A DNA stretch of 64,000 nucleotides from Paenibacillus pasadenensis (GTDB lineage Bacteria > Bacillota > Bacilli > Paenibacillales > Paenibacillaceae): contig NZ_JAMBOT010000004.1 in assembly GCF_023715725.1 (NCBI RefSeq), positions 124,001 through 188,000 on the forward strand, written 5' to 3'. Positions 34,726 to 41,670 of the stretch are shown here, piece by piece. The translations under genes were made by a program, and so were the position numbers. Each line of letters begins with the position of its first letter. The stretch's first letter is position 1. The notes below the pieces were generated by a model. That model had not been told where the DNA came from and searched no databases. It worked only from the letters and a program-made list of their open reading frames with translations.

Positions 34726-35457
34726 ATGGCGGTACGCGAGGAGGCGGAGCTGTACAGGCCGGTAAAGGCTTATTTGGAGCAGCAGGGGTATGAGGTCAAA
34801 GGCGAGGTGATGAACTGCGATCTCGTCGCAATGCGTCCGGGCGAGAGCGATCTGCTTATCGTTGAATTAAAAAAAACGTTCACCTTGGCGCTGCTGCTTC
34901 AAGGGGTGCAGCGGCTGCGGGTGGCGGATCGGGTCATGCTCGTCGTGGAGCGCAACCGGTCCAAAAAAGGCGCCGTCAACCAGCGCTTCGGCGAGCTTTC
35001 GGAGCTGTGCCGGATGCTTGGGCTGGGACTGATGACGGTGACGTTTTATAAAACGAAGCCCCCTGCTCTGGAGCTGCTCTGCGAGCCCGGAGACGCTCCG
35101 TTGCGCGGACGCCGCCCGTCCCGCGAGCGCCGGCTGCTGCAGGAGTTCCGCGAGCGCAGCGGCGATTACAACATCGGAGGCAGCGGACGGGCTCAGGGCC
35201 GGACGCTGATGACCGCGTACCGGGAGCGTGCGCTCCGCTGCGCCTGGGCGCTTCAAGCGCATGGCCCGCTCTCTCCGGCCGGGCTGCGGAAGCTGACCGG
35301 TGTGGCGAATCCGGGCGGACTGCTGCGCGACAATTATTACGGCTGGTTCGCCAAGGTGGAGCGAGGCGTCTACCAGCTGCTGCCGCCAGGCGAGACCGCG
35401 CTGGCGGAGCATGCCGCCGTCATTGACGGCTGGCGGCTCCGGCAGGAGCAGGAGTAG
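34726..35457 (+). CDS. DUF2161-like PD-(D/E)XK nuclease-fold protein
   Basis: A 243-residue protein. The N-terminal third reads YRPVKAYLEQQGYEVKGEVM, CDLVAMR and LLIVELKKTFTLALLLQGVQ, placing E, D and E-x-K as in the PD-(D/E)XK core; DUF2161 proteins share this layout. The C-terminal part (residues about 160-230) looks like a winged helix (HGPLSPAGLRKLTGVANPGG then LLRDNYYGWFAKVERGVYQL). It could bind and cut or modify DNA; nothing is proven. The ATG at 34726 with GGGGAGG nine bases upstream is preferred over the ATG at 34708. It is followed by the 51-bp repeat array. Confidence 0.75.
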   Translation: MAVREEAELYRPVKAYLEQQGYEVKGEVMNCDLVAMRPGESDLLIVELKKTFTLALLLQGVQRLRVADRVMLVVERNRSKKGAVNQRFGELSELCRMLGLGLMTVTFYKTKPPALELLCEPGDAPLRGRRPSRERRLLQEFRERSGDYNIGGSGRAQGRTLMTAYRERALRCAWALQAHGPLSPAGLRKLTGVANPGGLLRDNYYGWFAKVERGVYQLLPPGETALAEHAAVIDGWRLRQEQE

Positions 35458-35564
35458 TCGTACGCAAACGGCAGATAGTTTGAATTCATTGCTGACGTGC
35501 TCGGATGGAGTATTTCATGCAAGGGATTAATTACAGTCGTATTGTTCGGGCAACGTCACGAGAT

Positions 35565-35970
35565 AAGTCCACTTTTGGACTTAAATTCATCAATGAGGAG
35601 CAATCCTCTTGAGATAAGTCCACTTTTGGACTTATTTCCGCCAATGCGGAGCGATTCTCTTGATTTAAGTCCACTTTTGGACTTATTTCAGCCAATGCGG
35701 AGCGATTCTCTTGATTTAAGTCCACTTTTGGACTTATTTCCGCCATTGCGGAGCTATTCTCTCGATTTAAGTCCACTTTTGGGCTTAATTCCGCCAATTA
35801 GGAGCAATCCTCTTGAAATAAGTCCACTTTTGGACTTATTTCAGCCAATGCGGAGCGATTCTCTCGAGATAAGTCCACTTTTGGGCTTAATTCCGCCAAT
35901 GAGGAGCTATTCTCTTGATTTAAGTCCACTTTTGGACTTAATTCCGCCGTTGCGGAGCATTTCATCCGCC
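35565..35970. repeat. Tandem array of eight 51-bp palindrome-bearing repeats
   Basis: Copies of AAGTCCACTTTTGGACTT begin at 35565, 35616, 35667, 35718, 35769, 35820, 35871 and 35922, exactly 51 bp apart. The 33 bases between them are conserved as well (CCGCCAATGCGGAGC then a TCTCTTGA-like segment), so there are no unique spacers. Where the right arm changes to GGGCTT the stem with AAGTCC is kept by a G-U pair. Because 51 is a multiple of three, both strands show long open frames with 17-residue repeats; I regard these as a by-product. It lies between the DUF2161-like gene and a solute-binding protein gene. Confidence 0.9.
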
Positions 35971-36033
35971 AATCAGCAAGTCATAAATCCTTCTCAGTGC
36001 AGATGCAATCGGCTGCAACCATTGAATCAAAAA

Positions 36034-36067
36034 AACGTTCCGGAAGCGTAGCTGCCTCCGGAACGTT
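36034..36067 (-). terminator. Terminator of the second binding-protein gene
   Basis: AACGTTCCGGAAG (36034-36046) pairs with CCTCCGGAACGTT (36055-36067); on the minus strand seven T's follow. Confidence 0.88.
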
Positions 36068-36076
36068 CCCAAACTG

Positions 36077-37411
36077 TTATTTTACAGCCATGCTTTTCCA
36101 CTTGGCTTCTATGTTTTTGATCAGGCCGGCCTTGTCGACCTTGCCTGCAACATAAGCCTGCATTTCGGCGCCAACCTCTTGCGGAACGCCGTCCGGCATT
36201 TGGCTGAAGTACCAGCCGGAAGTTTTGCCCTCCTGGCTGTATTTCATAATGTCAGTAGCAATAGCGCCAAGCACCTTTTCATCCTTCACTTCAATCGATT
36301 TCAGCGCAGGAATGAACTTGAACTCTTCTACAATATAACGCTTGCCTGTTTCGGAGGTCGCCAGCCAGTTCAGGAAATCTTTAGCAGCCTCTTTGTTTTT
36401 GGAATTTTTGTTGATGACCCAGTTGTTCGGAACGCCGACCATAATGTTGCCGCTCTTCTCGCTGTCATCAATCGGCATCGGCAGTACACCGATGTTCATG
36501 TCTTTTGTAATTCCGTCAATCTGCACCTGAGTCCAGTTGCCCTGCTGCATCATCGCCGTTTTACCGCTGGCAAACAGCGTCACCTGCGTGTTGTAATCGG
36601 TCGTCAGCGGGTTTTTGTTGCTGTATTTCAGCGTCAGATCAAGCAGCTTAAACCAATTATCGACAACCGCGTTTCCAGACAAGCCGCCTTTTCCTTCGTT
36701 CAAGCCTTGAATCAGAGCGGCCGGATCGTCCTGATTCGCCAATGCAACGTTGAAGTTGTGGTTGCCGAGCACCCACCACTCCTGATAGCCGTTGGAGAAT
36801 GGCGTAATGCCTGCGTCCTGCAATTTTTTCGCCGCCGCTTCCAGCTCACTCAGCGTTTTGGGCAGCTCGGTTATGCCTGCCTTCTCGAACAAATCCTTAT
36901 TGTAAATAAAGCCGTACCCTTCAATGCCCACCGGCATGCCGTAGATTTTGCCGTCACGCGTAATCGGCTCTTTGGCTGCGTCCAATACGTCGCCAACCCA
37001 AGGCTGATCGGACAAATCCTCGACCTTGTCGATCCATGTTGTCAATTCGGAGTTGCCCATATTATTGAAAATATCCGGTTCCTGACCGGAAGCAAACTTC
37101 GCTTTTAGACCTGCGCTGTAATCCGCTCCGCCGCCCATTGTTTCGATGTTGAGCGTCACATTGGGATTTTCCTTTTCGTAGTCGGCCTTCAGCCGGGTCA
37201 TCGCATCCGCAATTTCAACCTTGAATTGAAAGATGTTCAGCGTTACTTTTTCTCCGCCGCCGCCAGCGTTGGAATTAGCCGAGCTGTTCGCCGTGTTGTT
37301 CGCGGAACCTGTATCGCCGCTGCTGTTATTTCCGCCGGAAGTGCTGCAGCCAGCTGCTGCCAGACTGAGCGCAATGCCTGCCGACAGAACTGTAACTACC
37401 GATTTTTTCAT
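36077..37411 (-). CDS. ABC sugar-binding lipoprotein, second paralogue
   Basis: A 444-residue family 1 extracellular solute-binding protein. The signal peptide ends in the lipobox LAAAGC, so it is a lipoprotein held on the outer face of the membrane, followed by a Ser/Asn/Gly-rich tether. The mature part has VTLNIFQFKVEIADAMTRLK, FASGQEPDIFNNMGNSELTT, YGMPVGIEGYGFIYNKDLFE and AAMMQQGN-like ligand segments. It is a close paralogue of the protein encoded at 38222-39523 throughout its length. The start at 37411 has GGGAGG eight bases upstream. It forms its own unit, with its own cre-like site and shared motif upstream. Confidence 0.92.
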   Translation of the reverse strand: MKKSVVTVLSAGIALSLAAAGCSTSGGNNSSGDTGSANNTANSSANSNAGGGGEKVTLNIFQFKVEIADAMTRLKADYEKENPNVTLNIETMGGGADYSAGLKAKFASGQEPDIFNNMGNSELTTWIDKVEDLSDQPWVGDVLDAAKEPITRDGKIYGMPVGIEGYGFIYNKDLFEKAGITELPKTLSELEAAAKKLQDAGITPFSNGYQEWWVLGNHNFNVALANQDDPAALIQGLNEGKGGLSGNAVVDNWFKLLDLTLKYSNKNPLTTDYNTQVTLFASGKTAMMQQGNWTQVQIDGITKDMNIGVLPMPIDDSEKSGNIMVGVPNNWVINKNSKNKEAAKDFLNWLATSETGKRYIVEEFKFIPALKSIEVKDEKVLGAIATDIMKYSQEGKTSGWYFSQMPDGVPQEVGAEMQAYVAGKVDKAGLIKNIEAKWKSMAVK

Positions 37412-37520
37412 TCGTTTGTCCTCCCTCATGTTTGACCCGCCGCCATGTATGCGCTTTAAAAATAATTTTCTGTTAAGTCATCCCTTAATCCTCGGGAACA
37501 ACTTTAGTATAGGCTTGCGA

Positions 37521-37534
37521 TGCAAACGCTACCA
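37521..37534. promoter_or_regulatory. cre-like / LacI-family operator before the second binding protein
   Basis: TGCAAACGCTACCA matches TGNAANCGNTNNCA, 110 bases upstream of the start. It aligns with a similar site before the paralogous gene. Confidence 0.6.
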
Positions 37535-37538
37535 CTGA

Positions 37539-37594
37539 GGATGTTGAACAAAAAGGTGAAAAATATTGATATGGATTCGAAGAATCAATATTTT
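37539..37594. promoter_or_regulatory. Importer motif, copy A, with an inverted partner
   Basis: Read toward the gene, CATATCAATATTTTTCACC followed by TTTTTG aligns with copies before the other two importer units. Here AAAAATATTGAT (37559-37570) is also repeated in inverted form at 37584-37594 (ATCAATATTTT), making a 36-bp dyad. Candidate binding site for the adjacent YesN-type regulator. Confidence 0.5.
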
Positions 37595-37725
37595 CCTCTT
37601 CTTCATAAGCACCAACTGGTTCATACGGTTGGACAACCGCCGTTACCTTTATTCTTTTACCTCATAAACTGTTAGTAGAAACCATACTTTTGTTCAGGAA
37701 TTCTATAAGGATAGGAGTTATTTTA

Positions 37726-38160
37726 ATGGGACCTAGCATCATCCTGATTCTATTTATTTTACTTGTTATTGTGACTCAATCGATTCGATGCCATTTAAGC
37801 GATCCGGAAGGCCCGATAACGCCTGCAGGAACAGCAATTCCATTTTATATTCATAACCGATCCGGCTATACGCTGACCCGAAGCAACTATTACGGTCCAA
37901 TCTCCTCTTCCCCTTACTCCATTGCGAGTGGTAGCACTGGTGAAATAAAAGTCACATCCACTACGCTCCCCGGATCTGTAAAGGCTTCAATGAATTATTA
38001 TTTTTTAAGCGGCAACACTCTCGTCTACTTGTCATTCGGTATGGACGTAATAAACATACTCATTGGAATTGGAGGTAAGTTTGAGAACGTATCTACAACG
38101 GGACCTATTTCGGCTAGGATAGGAGAACCCGTAACGAACTTGTTTGTTTATCCGGCCTAG
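37726..38160 (+). CDS. Small exported or anchored protein between the two binding-protein genes
   Basis: A 144-residue protein, the only plus-strand gene inside the importer locus. It opens with a strong hydrophobic helix (IILILFILLVIVTQSI, about residues 4-21), then a beta-rich part with IPFYIHNRSGYTLTRSNYYG, ISSSPYSIASGSTGEIKV and a second hydrophobic patch. The phrase resembles aegerolysin-like beta-sandwich proteins (IxNxTGxTLT... then P.SI..G..G), but I cannot confirm this. ATAGGAG lies eight bases before the ATG at 37726. It may be a separate insertion that split the duplicated binding-protein genes. Confidence 0.5.
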   Translation: MGPSIILILFILLVIVTQSIRCHLSDPEGPITPAGTAIPFYIHNRSGYTLTRSNYYGPISSSPYSIASGSTGEIKVTSTTLPGSVKASMNYYFLSGNTLVYLSFGMDVINILIGIGGKFENVSTTGPISARIGEPVTNLFVYPA

Positions 38161-38170
38161 CCCAAATAAA

Positions 38171-38206
38171 TCAGCCCCAGACGTCATTTGTAGACGTTGG
38201 GGCTGA
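38171..38206 (-). terminator. Terminator of the first binding-protein gene
   Basis: TCAGCCCCAGACGTC (38171-38185) pairs with GACGTTGGGGCTGA (38193-38206) with one bulge; T-rich sequence follows on the minus strand. It also ends the plus-strand gene at 38160. Confidence 0.8.
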
Positions 38207-38221
38207 TCCTATTAAGCAAGC

Positions 38222-39523
38222 TTATTTTTTAGCCATGTTGCTCCATTTTTGCTGGATGTTCTTTATCATTTCCTCTTTGCTAACTTTGCCCGCTACATAA
38301 GCCTGCATTTCGGCGCCGACTTCTTGCGGAACGCCCTCTGGCATTTGGTTGAAGTACCAGCCGGAAGTTTTGCCGTCCTTGCTGAACGTCATAATTTCGT
38401 TTGCGATCGGACCGAGCACTTTTTCGTCCGCTACTTCGACCGATTTCATAGCTGGAATGAACTTGAACTCGTTAACGACATATTTTTTGCCGGTTTCAGA
38501 AGTTGCCAGCCAGTTCAGGAACTCCTTGGCGGCTTCTTTGTTTTTGGAGTTTTTGTTCACTACCCAGTAGTTCGGAACGCCAACGTAGATGTTGCCGCTC
38601 TTCGCGTCGTCGTTGATCGGCATTGGCAGCACGCCTACATTCAGATTCGGCGTAATGCCGTCGATCTGAACTTGCGTCCAGTTGCCCTGCTGCATCATCG
38701 CCGCTTTGCCGCTTGCAAACAGCGTTACTTGCGTGTTGTAGTCGGTCGTCAGCGGGTTTTTGTTGCTGTTCTGAATCATCAGATCGAACAGGTTGAACCA
38801 GTCGGTGATTACTTTGTTGTCCGTGAGACCGCCCTTGCCTTCGCTTACGCCTTTAATAAACGCGGCCGGATCTTCCTGGTTGGCCAGGGCAACGTTGAAC
38901 GTATGGTTGCCGAGAATCCACCACTCCTGATATCCATTGGCAAACGGCGTAATATTGGCGGCTTTCAGCTTCTCAACTGCTGCCTTCAGCTCGGTGAGCG
39001 TTTTAGGCGGAGTTTCAATTCCGGCTTGCTGGAACAGGTCTTTATTGTACAGGAGGCCGTAACCCTCGATGCCCATTGGCAGGCCGTAGTTTTTGCCGTC
39101 ACGGGTAATTGCTTCTTTGGCTGTGTCGATTACATCGGATTGCCAAGGCTCGCCGCTCAGATCCTCCAGCTTGTCTGCCCAGGTGTTCAGATCGGCATTG
39201 CCGCCGTTATTGAAGATGTCCGGCTCTTGGCCCGAGGCGAATTTTGCTTTTAAGCCTGCGCCGTAGTCCGCGCCGCCGCCCATCGTTTCGATGTTAAGCG
39301 TAACGTTGGGATTCTCTTTTTCGTAATCGGCTTTCAAACGGTTCATCGCATCCGCGATTTCAACCTTGAATTGGAAAATGTTCAGCGTTACTTTTTCGCC
39401 GCTATTCGAGCCGCTGTTATTGCTGGCAGCCTCATTGCCGCCTCCATTGTTTGTTGTGCTGCATCCGGCGAGCATAGCAACGGCAAGCCCTGCGGACGCG
39501 ATGCTCATCAAGCTTTTTTTCAC
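38222..39523 (-). CDS. ABC sugar-binding lipoprotein, first paralogue
   Basis: A 433-residue family 1 solute-binding lipoprotein with GTG start, lipobox MLAGCS and an Asn/Ser/Gly tether. It shares long blocks with the protein at 36077-37411 (VTLNIFQFKVEIADAM, NPNVTLNIETMGGGADY, QEWWILGNHTFNVALANQ, ASGKAAMMQQGNWTQVQIDG). It lies directly downstream of the two permease genes on the same strand but is separated from them by a strong terminator and has its own upstream sites, so it is expressed as a separate unit. It delivers sugar, probably an oligosaccharide, to the permeases. Confidence 0.92.
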   Translation of the reverse strand: MKKSLMSIASAGLAVAMLAGCSTTNNGGGNEAASNNSGSNSGEKVTLNIFQFKVEIADAMNRLKADYEKENPNVTLNIETMGGGADYGAGLKAKFASGQEPDIFNNGGNADLNTWADKLEDLSGEPWQSDVIDTAKEAITRDGKNYGLPMGIEGYGLLYNKDLFQQAGIETPPKTLTELKAAVEKLKAANITPFANGYQEWWILGNHTFNVALANQEDPAAFIKGVSEGKGGLTDNKVITDWFNLFDLMIQNSNKNPLTTDYNTQVTLFASGKAAMMQQGNWTQVQIDGITPNLNVGVLPMPINDDAKSGNIYVGVPNYWVVNKNSKNKEAAKEFLNWLATSETGKKYVVNEFKFIPAMKSVEVADEKVLGPIANEIMTFSKDGKTSGWYFNQMPEGVPQEVGAEMQAYVAGKVSKEEMIKNIQQKWSNMAKK

Positions 39524-39624
39524 AGGTAAAATCCCCTTTCGATCCTTTGCTTCCCTTAGTATGCCAAGTAATTGGCGGCTAATTCGAAGCGGTTATCTAA
39601 TATGAACTCAGTATACTCCTGTTA

Positions 39625-39638
39625 TGCAAACGTTAGCA
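39625..39638. promoter_or_regulatory. cre-like / LacI-family operator before the first binding protein
   Basis: TGCAAACGTTAGCA matches TGNAANCGNTNNCA, about 102 bases upstream of the start codon. Position and sequence mirror the site before the paralogue. Confidence 0.6.
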
Positions 39639-39640
39639 CT

Positions 39641-39680
39641 GACGATATTGCTGCAAAAGGGGGAGGATATTGATGTCGCT
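39641..39680. promoter_or_regulatory. Importer motif, copy B
   Basis: GACGATATTG, AAAAGG and ATATTGAT align in order with copies A and C. Its inner part also forms the left arm of the permease-operon terminator, so the similarity is partly constrained by that hairpin. Confidence 0.4.
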
Positions 39681-39707
39681 TTTGGCGATATCACGATCCT
39701 CCCCCTT
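39657..39707 (-). terminator. Terminator of the permease operon
   Basis: AAGGGGGAGGAT (39657-39668) pairs perfectly with ATCCTCCCCCTT (39696-39707), with further pairing inside (GATGTCGC / GGCGATATC). It follows the second permease gene on the minus strand and ends in TTTT. Confidence 0.85.
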
Positions 39708-39724
39708 GGGAACGCCGATTCCGT

Positions 39725-40555
39725 TTAACCTTTAACAGAACCAGCCGTAATGCCTTCAATAATATGACGCTGAAGCATCAGGAAGAAAATCAGAATCGGC
39801 AGCACGCCCATTACAAGACCGGCAAGCGCTAAATCCCATTGTTTCGTATATTGCCCGAAAAACGCATACGTCGAGAGAGGAATCGTCCGCTGACCTTCGC
39901 CAAGCATCAGGTCCGGCAGCAGGAAGTCGTTCCATACCCACAGGCTGTTCAAAATAATGATCGTCACCGTCATTGGTTTGAGCAGCGGAAATACGATTCT
40001 CCAGAAAACGCCGTAAGGGGAACAACCGTCAACAGTTGCAGATTCTTCGATTTCAAGCGGAATCGACTTCACGAAGCCATGATACAGGAAAATGGTCATT
40101 GAGGAGCCAAAGCCCATGTAAGCAAACCATAAGCCGGAGAGGCTGTTCGTCAAATTCAAGTTCGCCGCCACTGTAATGAGCGGAATCATGATCGACTGGA
40201 ACGGGATGACCATCGCCGCCACAAATACTGCGAACAACAGGTTATTGTATTTGGACGAATGGCGGACCATCCGGTATGCAGCCATAGAGCTGATTACGGC
40301 CAGACCGATAATGGTCGTAACAGTGATAATAAGCGAGTTCATAAACGAGGCCGGGAAGCTCATGATGTCCCAGGCGCGGGTAAAGTTGTCCACGGTCCAT
40401 GGGTTTGGCAGCGCCGCGGAGTCGAGGAGAATGTCTCCATACTTTTTAAACGCATTGCTGACCAAGAAGTAAAACGGAACGAGGAATACCAGCGCAAGCA
40501 GCACTCCGATAATTTCCAGAATTAATGTTGTTCCGCGGTAACGGGACTGTTCCAT
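39725..40555 (-). CDS. Carbohydrate ABC transporter permease, MalG type
   Basis: A 276-residue inner-membrane permease with six helices. The N-terminal helix starts LILEIIGVLLALVFLVPFYF; the EAA loop that docks the ATPase reads EIEESATVDGCSPYGVFWRI (E-x-A---D-G pattern) followed by VFPLLKPM; it ends ITAGSVKG as MalG/AraQ-type permeases do. ATG at 40555 overlaps the stop of the first permease gene by one base (TAATG) and has GGAGG upstream. No ATPase gene is present; such systems usually borrow a shared MsmX-like ATPase. Confidence 0.92.
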   Translation of the reverse strand: MEQSRYRGTTLILEIIGVLLALVFLVPFYFLVSNAFKKYGDILLDSAALPNPWTVDNFTRAWDIMSFPASFMNSLIITVTTIIGLAVISSMAAYRMVRHSSKYNNLLFAVFVAAMVIPFQSIMIPLITVAANLNLTNSLSGLWFAYMGFGSSMTIFLYHGFVKSIPLEIEESATVDGCSPYGVFWRIVFPLLKPMTVTIIILNSLWVWNDFLLPDLMLGEGQRTIPLSTYAFFGQYTKQWDLALAGLVMGVLPILIFFLMLQRHIIEGITAGSVKG

Positions 40556-41436
40556 TATGCCTGCACCTCCCTGCTCTTCGTCAGCCATACCTGCAGCGAC
40601 GTAATGATCGCCACGATGACGAAGAATACAAGCGCTTTGGCCGTTCCGAGACCGTAGTTATTGTTTTGGAACGCTTCTGTGTAAATGTTCAGAGCGACGG
40701 ATTGCGTCGAGTTATACGGGCCGCCTTTGGTCAGAGACAAGATGATATCAAAGGATTTAAACGACCAGCTTAGCGCCAGGAACAGCGCAATCGTTACAGC
40801 CGGCATGATCAGCGGCACCGTAATGTGGCGCAGCTTCTGCATGGCGGTCGCTCCGTCAATCGAGGCAGCCTCCATCAGATCCTTTGGCACATTGATTAAA
40901 GCGGAGATGTAGATGACCATCAGATAACCAGCCGTACTCCAAATGGTGACGATGACGACGCCCCAGAATGCCGTTGTTTCGTCTCCGAGCCACGGCAGGT
41001 TAAACAGCGCCCAGCCCGTTTTTTCGCCTACAGCCGAAAAACCTTTAATGAAGATAAACTGCCAGATGAAACCGAGCAGCAAACCTCCGATGACGTTTGG
41101 CATAAAAAAAATGGTCCGCAGCACATTTCTCGATTTCACAGGCTGCGTCAGCAGCAGCGCCAGGATGAAGCCGACCAGATTGGACAAAATGACGGTTGCA
41201 ACCGTAAATTTGCTGGTGAAAATAAAAGAATTAATAAAAGCTTCGTCTTGAAATATGGCGGTAAAGTTGCCCAAGCCGACAAACTTCAGGTTGTCGGATA
41301 CTCCATTCCAATCAAAGAAGGAGTAGTACATGCCCATAAAGAAGGGAAGCGCAACAATAATCGCAAACGCGACCGTAGCCGGGCCGGTGAACACGATTTG
41401 CTGGATCCATGATTTGGACCATCCGCTGCTTTTCAT
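40555..41436 (-). CDS. Carbohydrate ABC transporter permease, MalF/UgpA type
   Basis: A 293-residue permease with six helices. IVFTGPATVAFAIIVALPFF begins the first helix, GMYYSFFDWNGVSDNLKFVG is the typical external loop, and the EAA loop reads DLMEAASIDGATAMQKLRHI with TVPLIMP after it. AAAGGGGAG precedes the ATG. It is the first gene of the permease operon and lies divergent from the YesM/YesN-type pair across 234 bases that contain the importer motif. Confidence 0.92.
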   Translation of the reverse strand: MKSSGWSKSWIQQIVFTGPATVAFAIIVALPFFMGMYYSFFDWNGVSDNLKFVGLGNFTAIFQDEAFINSFIFTSKFTVATVILSNLVGFILALLLTQPVKSRNVLRTIFFMPNVIGGLLLGFIWQFIFIKGFSAVGEKTGWALFNLPWLGDETTAFWGVVIVTIWSTAGYLMVIYISALINVPKDLMEAASIDGATAMQKLRHITVPLIMPAVTIALFLALSWSFKSFDIILSLTKGGPYNSTQSVALNIYTEAFQNNNYGLGTAKALVFFVIVAIITSLQVWLTKSREVQA

Positions 41437-41556
41437 CCCGAATCTCCCCTTTCAACTCAATAATTGCAGTCAGTTTCTCCTGCCTGTAGCAGAAATATGC
41501 CGACTTCTTGCTCATTTTTGTCCAGTATACGCTCTACAGACGAGGCCTCCCACCGA

Positions 41557-41592
41557 GTATGATGACAGGAAAGGTGTAAAATATTGATGCGG
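41557..41592. promoter_or_regulatory. Importer motif, copy C, between permease operon and sensor kinase
   Basis: Read toward the permease genes: GCATCAATATTTTACACC then TTTCCTGTCATCAT. It agrees closely with copy A over the whole 36 bases and sits about 120-155 bases upstream of the permease start, the same distance range as the other copies. It also lies upstream of the sensor kinase gene. Confidence 0.55.
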
Positions 41593-41670
41593 CTCGCTGC
41601 TCCCGCTATAATCGAACCGTAAGCTTCGGCCTCATTTAAAGCTGGATCTGGTAAAGGAGAGCACACCACA

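Noticed and set aside
35497..36051. 184-codon plus-strand frame (and an 88-codon minus-strand frame) through the 51-bp array
   Set aside because: Both strands stay open simply because the period is 51. There is no ribosome site and the frame runs into a terminator, so I list the array as DNA repeats, not a gene.
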